Positions 42,206-50,513 of a stretch of DNA of 64,000 nucleotides are shown here, one piece after another (position 1 is the first letter of the stretch; the number at the start of each line of letters is the position of its first letter). A program made the position numbers and the translations under genes. The notes beneath the pieces were generated by a model that was not told the origin of the DNA, ran no database searches, and worked only from the letters and a program-made list of their open reading frames with translations. The stretch comes from an uncultured Alistipes sp. (GTDB taxonomy: Bacteria > Bacteroidota > Bacteroidia > Bacteroidales > Rikenellaceae), in the NCBI GenBank assembly GCA_900539755.1, contig UQDC01000004.1:124001-188000 (forward strand), given 5' to 3'.

Positions 42206-43618
42206 ATGATCGTTAATAACCAGACCTATAGAGAGGTGTGGCAAACTTGCTTGTCCCAAATTAAAGAGCAGACCTCCAGTGAGGAGTTTTCCAAATGGTT
42301 CAAGCCGATAGTCCCTCTTGATTTCGACGGTACGACGCTTAAGTTGCGCGTTCCGAACGAAAGCTACGTATATTATATAGAAAAACACTTCATCAAGTTG
42401 TTGACACCGATCATTCATCAGCAATTCGGTTTGAAGGCTCGTTTGCGCTATGCGGTTCCCCAATCGGAACAGCCGGCGCCAGTTGTTGCCTCCGAGGCAG
42501 ATATGACTGCTATCAACACCTTTGCTGCACGGACCGATACGGCAAATATAAAAAATCCGTTTGTGATTCCCGGTATTCGCAAATTGGTAATCGATCCTCA
42601 GCTTAATCCGAATTACACGTTTGATACTTTTGTTGAGGGAGAGTGTAACCGATTGTGCAGGTCTGCGGGGGTTTCGGTAGCTGTTAGTCCGGGTACCACC
42701 CCATTCAACCCCTTATATATATATGGTGATCCAGGGTTGGGTAAAACGCACATTGCTCAGGCGATCGGTATGGAGGCCAAACAACGTCGTCCTTCAATGC
42801 AGGTACTTTATGTGTCGATGAACAAATTTCAGGCACAGTTTACCAATGCGGTGCGTTCCGGTGAGATTAACGATTTTATCAACTTCTATCAGATGCTTGA
42901 TATGTTGATTATCGATGATATTCAGGAGTTGGCCGGTAAGGTGAAGACTCAGAATGCCTTCTTTAATATTTTCAACCATTTGCATCTTTCAGGGAAGCAG
43001 CTCGTCTTGACTTCGGATAAACCTCCTGTGGAGTTGAAGGATATTGAGCAACGTCTGTTGACTCGTTTCAAATGGGGCTTGTCGGCACAGTTGATGTTGC
43101 CTGATTTTGATACGAAGGTTAAGATTATCCGTAACAAGGCGTATCGTTTGGGTGCCGAAGTATCGGATGAGGTGGTCGATTTCTTGGCGAACAATATCAA
43201 TGCAAATGTGCGTGAAATTGAGGGCGCCCTCTCGTCATTGGTTGCTAATGCATCGTTCCTGGGTAAGAAGGTGACGGTTTCGTTGGCCAAAGAGATTCTG
43301 AAGGTGTATGTGCAGTTCACTCAAAAAGAGATTACAATCGATCATATTCGTAAGGTGGTTTGTGAGTATTTGGATTTGAGTGAAGAGAAATTCAATTCGC
43401 CTCGTCGAACTCGTGAGGTGGCTCAGGCTCGTCAAATTGCCATGTATTTGAGTAAACAGCATACGAAGGCTCCACTGACGGTCATTGGAGCATCGATTGG
43501 CGGAAAGAATCATGCAACTGTTTTGCATGCATGCAAGGCGATTTCCAATTTGATTGAGACGGACAAGGTGTTCCGTCATCAGATCGAAGAGATTGAAAAG
43601 CGGGTTCTTGCCAAATAA
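42206..43618 (+). CDS. dnaA: Chromosomal replication initiator protein DnaA
   Basis: A 470-residue DnaA. Domain I (about 1-90) begins with VWQTCLSQIKEQTSSEEFSKWF. A short linker is followed by the AAA+ domain with NYTFDTFVEG, Walker A GDPGLGKTH (174-182), Walker B LIIDDIQEL and sensor RLLTRFKWG. Domain IV ends with the DNA-binding GASIGGKNHATVLHACKAI. It initiates replication at oriC. It is divergent from the phosphohexomutase gene. The upstream 230 bp are AT-rich but do not show a cluster of TTATCCACA boxes, so oriC is not evident here. Confidence 0.98.
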   Translation: MIVNNQTYREVWQTCLSQIKEQTSSEEFSKWFKPIVPLDFDGTTLKLRVPNESYVYYIEKHFIKLLTPIIHQQFGLKARLRYAVPQSEQPAPVVASEADMTAINTFAARTDTANIKNPFVIPGIRKLVIDPQLNPNYTFDTFVEGECNRLCRSAGVSVAVSPGTTPFNPLYIYGDPGLGKTHIAQAIGMEAKQRRPSMQVLYVSMNKFQAQFTNAVRSGEINDFINFYQMLDMLIIDDIQELAGKVKTQNAFFNIFNHLHLSGKQLVLTSDKPPVELKDIEQRLLTRFKWGLSAQLMLPDFDTKVKIIRNKAYRLGAEVSDEVVDFLANNINANVREIEGALSSLVANASFLGKKVTVSLAKEILKVYVQFTQKEITIDHIRKVVCEYLDLSEEKFNSPRRTREVAQARQIAMYLSKQHTKAPLTVIGASIGGKNHATVLHACKAISNLIETDKVFRHQIEEIEKRVLAK

Positions 43619-43650
43619 AGAGCTGACATAGTTTGAAACCTTAATGATAG

Positions 43651-43690
43651 AAAGTTTTTCCGGGCTTGTTTTGACCGGGAAAACTTTTTG
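43651..43690 (+). terminator. Terminator of dnaA
   Basis: AAAGTTTTTCCGG (43651-43663) pairs with CCGGGAAAACTTT (43675-43687) in a 13-bp stem containing one G-U pair; T-rich sequence follows. The end of the hairpin merges with the -33 element of the next promoter. Confidence 0.8.
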
Positions 43691-43716
43691 TCTTTTCAGG
43701 GTTTTTCGTATCTTTA
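43687..43716 (+). promoter_or_regulatory. Promoter of bcp-recA-spoT
   Basis: TTTG at 43687-43690 and TATCTTTA at 43709-43716, 18 bp apart, fit the Bacteroidota -33/-7 pair with one mismatch. The predicted start site is about 45-50 nt before the bcp ATG. Confidence 0.6.
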
Positions 43717-43771
43717 CAAAGTATATGCCCTTTTACGAATTGTAGAACCGCGTAAAAACTATAGGTGTATT

Positions 43772-44236
43772 ATGACACAACTTAAAGTAGGTGATATTGC
43801 TCCGCAGTTTACCGGGGTGAATCAAAATGGTGATTCAGTTTCGTTGTCTGATTTTCGGGGCAAGAAAGTGATTCTCTATTTCTATCCCAAGGACAATACT
43901 CCAGGTTGTACGGCGGAAGCATGCAGTTTGCGAGATGGACGGGATGAACTGCAGCGGATGGGGTTTGAAATAGTTGGAGTAAGCCCGGATAGCGCTAAGT
44001 CTCATATGAACTTTATTGCCAAACATTCGCTCAATTTTACTTTGTTGGCGGATACGGACAAAAGTATTGCTACGGCATACGGGGTTTATGGTGAGAAAAA
44101 GTTCATGGGACGTGTGTCGATGGGAATTTTGCGTACAACCTTTGTTATTGACGAACAGGGAGTCATCGAGAAAATTTTTGAAAAAGTAAATACGAAAGAG
44201 CACTTCACTCAGATTGTGGAGGCTTATCAAAAGTAA
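43772..44236 (+). CDS. bcp: Thioredoxin-dependent peroxiredoxin (BCP/PrxQ type)
   Basis: Start at 43772 (MTQLKVGDIAPQFTG), after the promoter; the longer frame would precede it. The 154-residue protein has the PrxQ signature YPKDNTPGCTAEAC with peroxidatic Cys46 and resolving Cys51, making it an atypical two-cysteine type that reduces hydroperoxides with thioredoxin. It is 22 bp before recA, so oxidative defence and recombination repair are co-transcribed. Confidence 0.95.
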   Translation: MTQLKVGDIAPQFTGVNQNGDSVSLSDFRGKKVILYFYPKDNTPGCTAEACSLRDGRDELQRMGFEIVGVSPDSAKSHMNFIAKHSLNFTLLADTDKSIATAYGVYGEKKFMGRVSMGILRTTFVIDEQGVIEKIFEKVNTKEHFTQIVEAYQK

Positions 44237-44258
44237 TTTTATACAGACATAGTGATTT

Positions 44259-45266
44259 ATGGCAGATAAAAGTCAGGTAAATCCCGAGAAACTCAAGGTT
44301 CTCAGCGCCGTAATGGACAAGATCGAAAAGGATTTTGGTAAAGGCGCAATCATGAAGATGAGCAGCAAGGCTGTTGAATCTGTTCCCGTGATTCCGACTG
44401 GATCGATTACGCTGGATCAGGCGCTTGGTATTGGAGGATATCCCAAAGGGCGCGTGATCGAGATTTTTGGTCCGGAGTCTTCAGGTAAGACCACATTGGC
44501 GATTCATGCTATTGCCGAGGCTCAGAAAGCTGGAGGTATTGCCGCCTTTATTGATGCAGAGCATGCTTTTGACAGCACCTATGCTCAGAAATTGGGGGTA
44601 GATATCGATGAGTTGTTGATTTCACAACCCGATAATGGTGAGCAAGCTTTGGAAATTGCGGACCATCTGATCCGTTCCAGTGCAATCGATATCGTGGTAA
44701 TTGACTCTGTGGCCGCTTTGACCCCGAAAGCTGAAATTGAGGGCGAAATGGGTGAAGCGAAGATGGGTTTGCAAGCTCGTTTGATGTCTCAGGCATTGCG
44801 TAAGTTGACAGCCAGCATCAGCAAAACGGGTACCGTATGTATCTTCATCAACCAGTTGCGTGATAAGATCGGTGTGGTGTACGGTAACCCAGAGACTACC
44901 ACAGGTGGTAATGCGTTGAAGTTTTACGCCAGCATCCGTATCGATATTCGCAAGGCATCTGTGATTAAGGATGGCGAGGAACAGCTTGGTGCTCGTGCCA
45001 AAGTCAAAATTGTGAAAAACAAGTTGGCTCCCCCATTCCGCCGTGCAGAGTTTGATATTATGTTCGGTGAAGGTATCTCGAAAATTGGAGAGATCATCGA
45101 TTTGGGTGTCGATAAGGGAATCATTAAGAAGAGCGGATCTTGGTTCTCGTACGGTGATCAGAAACTGGGTCAGGGACGTGATGCGGTTAAAGAGTTGCTG
45201 AAAGGCAATGATGCTTTGCGAGAAGAGATCGAGACCAAAGTACGTGAGGCTTTGGCAGCCGGATAA
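44259..45266 (+). CDS. recA: Recombinase RecA
   Basis: A 335-residue RecA. Walker A GPESSGKTT (71-79), the DAEHAFD segment, VIDSVAALTPKAEIEGEMG (Walker B and L1 region), and NQLRDKIGVVYGNPETTTGG (L2) are all intact. It binds single-stranded DNA and drives strand exchange; AddAB elsewhere in the window supplies its substrate. The C-terminal acidic tail is short. The spoT gene follows after 33 bp. I see no convincing SOS box upstream. Confidence 0.98.
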   Translation: MADKSQVNPEKLKVLSAVMDKIEKDFGKGAIMKMSSKAVESVPVIPTGSITLDQALGIGGYPKGRVIEIFGPESSGKTTLAIHAIAEAQKAGGIAAFIDAEHAFDSTYAQKLGVDIDELLISQPDNGEQALEIADHLIRSSAIDIVVIDSVAALTPKAEIEGEMGEAKMGLQARLMSQALRKLTASISKTGTVCIFINQLRDKIGVVYGNPETTTGGNALKFYASIRIDIRKASVIKDGEEQLGARAKVKIVKNKLAPPFRRAEFDIMFGEGISKIGEIIDLGVDKGIIKKSGSWFSYGDQKLGQGRDAVKELLKGNDALREEIETKVREALAAG

Positions 45267-45299
45267 TTTTCGGAATTGAAGATTTAAAACGGTACGGAT

Positions 45300-47573
45300 A
45301 TGGGGTACAGTCCGGAAGATGAACAGATGGTCGATGCGGCGTTCGATCGCCTGATGGAGCATTGTGCAAAGATCTGCAAAACCCAGGAGGATGCAGATCG
45401 GATCAAGCGTGCATTCTTTTTGGCGAAAGAGGCTCATGCCGGTGTGCGCCGTCGCTCCGGTGAACCCTATATCATGCACCCGATCTCCGTAGCGATGATC
45501 GTGGTGGACGAGATAGGCCTTGGCGTCAAATCGGTCATGGCGGCTCTGTTGCACGATGTAGTTGAAGATACGGACTATACGGTGGAAGATATCCAATCGA
45601 TGTTTGGGCCCAAAGTAGCTCAGATGGTGGATGGATTGACCAAGATGTCCGGGGTATTCAAAACAGAGGCGTCGGAGCAGGCGGCTAATTTCCGAAAAGT
45701 GTTACTGACATTGTCAGATGATGTTCGGGTGATTTTGATTAAGATTGCGGACCGTCTGCACAATATGCGTACACTGGGCAGTATGCCTCCACACAAACAG
45801 ATGAAGATCACCAGCGAGACGATCTATCTGTTTGCTCCGTTGGCTCATCGTTTGGGGTTGTATGCGATCAAGAGTGAGTTGGAGGATTTGACGCTCAAAT
45901 ATCGTTTCCCCGAAGAGTACCGGCAGATCGAGCAAAAAATTCAGGAGACGGAGCCAGATCGAACCAAATTCATTGAAAAGTTCAATGCTCCGTTGATCGA
46001 GGCACTGAAGGAGAATCGCATCGATTTTGAAATTTCGGGACGGGTCAAATCTGTTTATTCGATTTGGTCGAAGATGCAGCGTAAGCAGATACCGTTCGAG
46101 GAGGTCTATGATCTGTTTGCGATTCGGATTGTGTTCAAACCCTCTCCGATGATTCCGGAAAAGGCTCAGTGTTGGCACATCTATTCATTGGTGACCGATA
46201 TTTACAAACCTAAGCCGGATCGTTTGCGTGATTGGGTCAATATACCCAAAGCCAACGGTTATGAGGCTCTCCATTCGACAGTGATGGGGCCTGATGGCGT
46301 TTGGGTCGAGGTTCAGATTCGTTCGCAGCGAATGGAGGAGATTGCCGAACGCGGTTTTGCTGCACATTGGAAATATAAGAGCAGTGACGCAGAAGGTCGT
46401 GATGAGGGAGAATTCGATCGCTGGATCAAACAGGTCCGTGAGGCGTTGAACAGCCCGACGGAAAATGCGGTAGAGTTCCTCGACAATTTCAAATTGAGTC
46501 TTTATACCAACGAGATTGTTGTCTTTACGCCGAAAGGTGAATCCCGTACCTTACCTCAAGGGGCCACAGCGCTTGATTTTGCGTATGATATCCATACCAA
46601 TATCGGTAATAGTGCGATCGGAGCCAAAATTAATCACAAGATTGAATCCATTTTTACGCCTATTCAGAGTGGGGACCAGATAGAGATTATTACCTCGCAG
46701 AATGTACGGCCCAAAGCGAACTGGCTGGATCATGTGGCTACCACGAAAGCCAAGCAGTGTATCATCAGCTTCCTGAAGAAGGAGAAACTCAACAACATCA
46801 ATACAGGCCGAGAGCAGTTTGAAGCTCGTATGCGTGACTTCGGTATTCCGACCAGTTCTCGTGCTCGGGTTTTCCGTAAGGTTCTGCCGGCCTATGAGTG
46901 TACCACTAAGGATGAGTTTTACAGCAAAGTTGGGGCTGGAATTATTAATCTCGACGGTCTCGGTAAGGTTTTGCGCGAAAATTCGGCCAGCAAAATTCTG
47001 AAATTCTGGTCATTGCAGATTCCGAATCCGTTTAAATTTTTGAGTGCGGATGAAAAACGGAAATCGCAAAACGGGAAGGAGCAGAAGATTGATCCCACTT
47101 CCACGATTGATCGAGCGATTGAGCATGTAGATGATCCCGAACAGCCTCAGTTTGTAATTGCCCCTTGTTGTAATCCTATTCCGGGAGATGAGGTGGTCGG
47201 TTACAAGAATCCGGACACCCACAAGGTTGATGTTCATAAAAAAAGTTGCAACGAACTGATCAAATTGGCCAGTCAACATGGTAACAATTTGACCCCTGTT
47301 ACCTGGTCGAGCCACAAGGCAATGTCTTATTTGTCGATTATCGAGGTTCGAGGTATTGATCGTGTGGGTATTATGTTGGAGTTGTTGCAAGTCATTACCG
47401 GAGAGTTGAATATCAATATTCGTGAAATACACCTTCAGAGCCATGATGGTATTTTTGAGGGCGACATCAGCTTGTATGTTAAGGGGCTTGATGACTTGAA
47501 AATGATCATGGATAAGGTCGGTAAGATCAAGGGTGTTGAGAAAATCACGCGCGTTGAGAATGTGAAAGAGTAA
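45300..47573 (+). CDS. Bifunctional (p)ppGpp synthetase/hydrolase
   Basis: A 757-residue RelA/SpoT homologue. The HD hydrolase is intact (HPISVAMIV, ALLHDVVEDTDYT near 83-95, IADRLHNMRTL). The synthetase domain follows (FAIRIVFKP, NGYEALHSTVMGP, EVQIRSQRMEEIAERG), then a TGS domain (about 400-460, with LPQGATALDFAYDIH) and a C-terminal ACT domain (about 680-757). Both activities therefore look possible, as in Rel enzymes of Bacteroidota. The alarmone controls growth, stringent response and biosynthesis. Fourth-last domains include the Cys/His region APCCNPIPGDEVVG. Probably transcribed with bcp and recA. Confidence 0.96.
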   Translation: MGYSPEDEQMVDAAFDRLMEHCAKICKTQEDADRIKRAFFLAKEAHAGVRRRSGEPYIMHPISVAMIVVDEIGLGVKSVMAALLHDVVEDTDYTVEDIQSMFGPKVAQMVDGLTKMSGVFKTEASEQAANFRKVLLTLSDDVRVILIKIADRLHNMRTLGSMPPHKQMKITSETIYLFAPLAHRLGLYAIKSELEDLTLKYRFPEEYRQIEQKIQETEPDRTKFIEKFNAPLIEALKENRIDFEISGRVKSVYSIWSKMQRKQIPFEEVYDLFAIRIVFKPSPMIPEKAQCWHIYSLVTDIYKPKPDRLRDWVNIPKANGYEALHSTVMGPDGVWVEVQIRSQRMEEIAERGFAAHWKYKSSDAEGRDEGEFDRWIKQVREALNSPTENAVEFLDNFKLSLYTNEIVVFTPKGESRTLPQGATALDFAYDIHTNIGNSAIGAKINHKIESIFTPIQSGDQIEIITSQNVRPKANWLDHVATTKAKQCIISFLKKEKLNNINTGREQFEARMRDFGIPTSSRARVFRKVLPAYECTTKDEFYSKVGAGIINLDGLGKVLRENSASKILKFWSLQIPNPFKFLSADEKRKSQNGKEQKIDPTSTIDRAIEHVDDPEQPQFVIAPCCNPIPGDEVVGYKNPDTHKVDVHKKSCNELIKLASQHGNNLTPVTWSSHKAMSYLSIIEVRGIDRVGIMLELLQVITGELNINIREIHLQSHDGIFEGDISLYVKGLDDLKMIMDKVGKIKGVEKITRVENVKE

Positions 47574-47587
47574 ACGGAAGTTTGGTT

Positions 47588-48241
47588 ATGGAAGAGTTAT
47601 TGCCTTTGTTGATAGCTATTGGAGCTTCCATAGCTCTCTCTCTGTTAAAGAAAAAGCCCGGACAACCGACTGAGTCGGATCAGTTGCCTCAAAATTCACC
47701 TTGGGATGATCTTTTGGAGGAGATCGAACGTGCTCGTAGATCCACAGAGGAACCTCAGACGCCGTCTACCCCAACCTCCACTGAAAGTGTGGCTGGAGAA
47801 TCTACGATAGCAACAACCTCTTCTTCGTCTTCAGCAGATTCATCACACTCTCCTATCCCATCTCAGGCGTCAATTCCGCAGAAAGTATCCCCGGTATCTC
47901 AGCAACGAGGAGTAGTTTCCCCTTCAGAGCAGGATGTAGTACCTTCTGTTATTCCTTCAACCATGTCTGTTACGCCTGAAAATAGCAGTCTCAATAGAAT
48001 GGGTGATGCAGTTTTTTCGTATGACGACGAAGCTATTCAAGCTGCGATGCGACGGGTTGAGCAGATGCAATCAAGTTCATTTTCTGTACCTTTTGAATTG
48101 GATTCCACTTCTGTAGATTCCACAGACGATGAACGCCAAGAAACCGTTGTTGGGATTGACGAATCGCTGTTCCCTGGTGGGTTTGATTTGCGTACAGGTG
48201 TGATTTACTCCGAGATTCTCAAACCTAAATTCAAGGATTAA
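47588..48241 (+). CDS. Small membrane protein with disordered Ser/Pro/Thr region
   Basis: 217 residues from the ATG at 47588 (a TTG six bases earlier is in frame). Residues 3-21 form a transmembrane helix (ELLPLLIAIGASIALSLLKK), then a WDDLLEEIE motif, then a long Ser/Thr/Pro/Gln-rich segment (about 50-150), and a conserved-looking end FDLRTGVIYSEILKPKF. I recall short Bacteroidota membrane proteins that end with a similar FDLRKAVIYSEIL motif; no function is known to me. It follows the alarmone gene by 14 bp and probably belongs to the same operon. Confidence 0.75.
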   Translation: MEELLPLLIAIGASIALSLLKKKPGQPTESDQLPQNSPWDDLLEEIERARRSTEEPQTPSTPTSTESVAGESTIATTSSSSSADSSHSPIPSQASIPQKVSPVSQQRGVVSPSEQDVVPSVIPSTMSVTPENSSLNRMGDAVFSYDDEAIQAAMRRVEQMQSSSFSVPFELDSTSVDSTDDERQETVVGIDESLFPGGFDLRTGVIYSEILKPKFKD

Positions 48242-48348
48242 GAGATATTTTTGCGGTTTGTGCTGGGAACAATAACTATAGATTTGAGTGATTAATGCCA
48301 TTTATGTAAGTACCTGCTGAAGCAGCATAGGCGACGTGAAACAAGTTG

Positions 48349-48377
48349 TATGTCCGAAATTATTTCGGGCATATTTT
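48349..48377 (+). terminator. Terminator after the bcp-recA-spoT operon
   Basis: TATGTCCGAAAT (48349-48360) pairs with ATTTCGGGCATA (48362-48373), with effective arms of about 9 bp and one G-U pair, followed by five T. It reaches over the stop codon of thiE on the opposite strand. Confidence 0.75.
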
Positions 48378-48986
48378 TGTTTTCAGACATTGTGCGGCCA
48401 ATGCCGGATCGTCAGCAGAACAGATACACGATACGACGGCTACACCATCTACTCCGGTTGCCATGACCTGTTCAACATTATCCAGATGAATGCCTCCAAT
48501 GGCTACCGTGGGATGAGTCGATAATTGTGCAGCCGTGGCAGTGCCCTCTAAACCGAAAGGTGTGGCTGTATTGGTTTTCGTTGGGGTGCTGAATATTGGG
48601 GAAATGCCAATGTAATCAACATCCAATAGATTGGCCTGTTTGATCTGTTCAAAATTTTCGACGGATAATCCGATAATCTTGTCCGGACCCAATAGCTGTC
48701 GGGCTATAGCGTATGGCATATCGGTTTGACCGAGGTGTAAACCATCTGCCTGAATAGCTAAAGCTACATCGATGCGATCGTTGATAATGAGAGGTACCTG
48801 GAAGTCATTTAATAATGCTTTGAGTCGTTGTCCCAAGGCCACAAACTCTCTGGTCGAGCAATCTTTTTCTCGTAGTTGTACCATCGTAACTCCGCCTCGC
48901 ACAGCCTCTGTGACGATCCACTCCAGATCGCGTCCCAAGGATAGTGCGCGATCCGTGACCAAATACAGACTCGGATCAAATTTCAT
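48360..48986 (-). CDS. thiE: Thiamine phosphate synthase
   Basis: A 208-residue TIM-barrel enzyme joining HMP-PP and thiazole phosphate into thiamine phosphate. Motifs: VTMVQLREKDCSTREF, IINDRIDVALAIQADGLHLGQTDMPY (diphosphate and Mg2+ site), IGISPIFSTPTKTNT and VAIGGI. It follows thiM by 6 bp, forming a salvage pair: ThiM phosphorylates hydroxyethylthiazole, then ThiE couples it. HMP-PP supply (ThiD) is not in the window. Confidence 0.96.
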   Translation of the reverse strand: MKFDPSLYLVTDRALSLGRDLEWIVTEAVRGGVTMVQLREKDCSTREFVALGQRLKALLNDFQVPLIINDRIDVALAIQADGLHLGQTDMPYAIARQLLGPDKIIGLSVENFEQIKQANLLDVDYIGISPIFSTPTKTNTATPFGLEGTATAAQLSTHPTVAIGGIHLDNVEQVMATGVDGVAVVSCICSADDPALAAQCLKTKICPK

Positions 48987-48992
48987 GACTGA

Positions 48993-49805
48993 TTACTGTT
49001 TCAGGGTGTTGACGATTGACTCCGGAGTGAGCGTGTACAGTTGATCTAAAAAATTGACTTGCAAACTTCCCGGTCCTTTGGATTGGAGGGTTGCTAGCTC
49101 CCCAGCGATACCCATCACTGCCATGGCGTGTGCTGCGGCCTCCAGCATATCGGAGTTGATTCCTGCAAAAGCGCCGGTAATGGCGCTGGCTGTGCAACCC
49201 ATTCCGGTGACACGCGCCATCATTGGTGATCCATTTTTGAGAATATGTACGGTTTTGCCGTCTGTAATGTAATCTTCGATGCCACTGATTGCAATGACAG
49301 TGCCCAGTTGTTGGGCCAATCTCTGGGCAGTTTCGATAGCATTATCGGATGCTGTTGTACTGTCTACCCCTTTGGTTTTGATCTGTTGTTGTGTGTCTAA
49401 AAGCTCAGCCGCCAAAGCCATAATTTCGGATGCATTGCCACGAATAATGGATGGGGTAAACTGTTTAAAAATCCGTCGAGCAGTTCGGTTACGATAGTTG
49501 GTAGCCCCAACTCCAACTGGATCAAAAACAATCGGAACATTATGTTCGAGAGCTGATTGTCCTGCCAACAACATGGCTTCGACCCAGCGTTCACTAAGCG
49601 TACCCATGTTGAGAACGGCAGCCGATGCCATAGCCGCCATTTCGGCCACCTCTTCCGGGGCATGTGCCATAACGGGAGAGGCTCCGAGTGCCAATAGCGC
49701 ATTGGCCGTATTGTTCATGACCACAAAGTTGGTAATGTTATGGACCAGTGGAGCTTTCTGACGGATGGCGTCAATATCTCTGAGTAAATGTTCTGTGTCG
49801 ATCAT
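48993..49805 (-). CDS. thiM: Hydroxyethylthiazole kinase
   Basis: A 270-residue ThiM of the ribokinase superfamily that phosphorylates 4-methyl-5-(2-hydroxyethyl)thiazole for thiamine salvage. Conserved segments: PLVHNITNFVVMNNTANALLA, GASPVMAH, NTGTL-like MGTLS, IIRGNASEIMALA, VDSTTASDNAI and the ATP-site GMGCTASAITGAF. Upstream is an O-methyltransferase gene 60 bp away on the same strand. No TPP riboswitch is visible in that short gap. Confidence 0.96.
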   Translation of the reverse strand: MIDTEHLLRDIDAIRQKAPLVHNITNFVVMNNTANALLALGASPVMAHAPEEVAEMAAMASAAVLNMGTLSERWVEAMLLAGQSALEHNVPIVFDPVGVGATNYRNRTARRIFKQFTPSIIRGNASEIMALAAELLDTQQQIKTKGVDSTTASDNAIETAQRLAQQLGTVIAISGIEDYITDGKTVHILKNGSPMMARVTGMGCTASAITGAFAGINSDMLEAAAHAMAVMGIAGELATLQSKGPGSLQVNFLDQLYTLTPESIVNTLKQ

Positions 49806-49865
49806 AGCAATCTGTCAATTGGGATGATAAGACATGAATGATAGAAAATTCTGCTGAATGGCTGT

Positions 49866-50501
49866 TTATTTAACACGGATTAGATTTAGTCCGTCCCGTA
49901 GAGGAAGAATAACGTTTTCCACTCGATCATCTTCAACGACCATCCGGTTAAACTCTTTGATTCCCTCGGTAAAGCGATCGTTTGCCGGTGTAGGCTCAGT
50001 CACCTTGCCGTACCATAAGATGTTATCAGCTAAGATGTAACTGCCGCTGTGTACAGCCGTTTCCATAACCATACGATAATATTGCGGATATTCCCGTTTG
50101 TCGCCATCAATGAAGATCAGATCGAATTTTCCCAAAGTTGGGGCAATATCCAAAGCTGATCCGATGTGTTGAACAATTCGTCCGGCCATCTGTACCTCGG
50201 CCTCTCGGAAATATTTGGCAGCAATATCTTCCAATTCATCGTCAATCTCGATGGTGTGAAGCTCCCCACCCTTGTCGAGCCCTTTGGCCATACAGATGGC
50301 CGAATAACCGGTAAAAGTTCCGATCTCAAGAATGCGTTTTGGAGCGAGCATTCGAACCAACATTTCCAGCAGTTTTCCCTGCAGATGGCCTGAGATCATT
50401 CGGGGTTGAATCACCCGCATGTGGGTTTCTCGATCCAGGGCGGTCAACAGCGGATCTTCCGGGGTAATATGTTGGTCAATATAGCGTTCCAGATCGTTCA
50501 T
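49866..50501 (-). CDS. SAM-dependent O-methyltransferase (caffeoyl-CoA type)
   Basis: A 211-residue class I methyltransferase of the OMT3 family. The SAM motif is ILEIGTFTGYSAICMAKGL, then LHTIEIDDELEDIA and FIDGDKREYPQYY with the metal-binding Asp, and YILADNILWYGKV. It probably methylates a catechol-like or other small hydroxyl compound, but the substrate cannot be named. It stands 12 bp after the M16 peptidase gene and is part of the long minus-strand run. Confidence 0.88.
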   Translation of the reverse strand: MNDLERYIDQHITPEDPLLTALDRETHMRVIQPRMISGHLQGKLLEMLVRMLAPKRILEIGTFTGYSAICMAKGLDKGGELHTIEIDDELEDIAAKYFREAEVQMAGRIVQHIGSALDIAPTLGKFDLIFIDGDKREYPQYYRMVMETAVHSGSYILADNILWYGKVTEPTPANDRFTEGIKEFNRMVVEDDRVENVILPLRDGLNLIRVK

Positions 50502-50513
50502 CGAGGTTGAGGT

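Noticed and set aside
44622..45596. A 324-codon open frame antisense to recA and the start of the alarmone gene
   Set aside because: It spans the junction of two confident genes and their intergenic gap, with no signal or motif; a shadow frame.
49806..49865. TPP riboswitch before thiM
   Set aside because: The gap is only 60 bp and lacks the conserved aptamer motifs.
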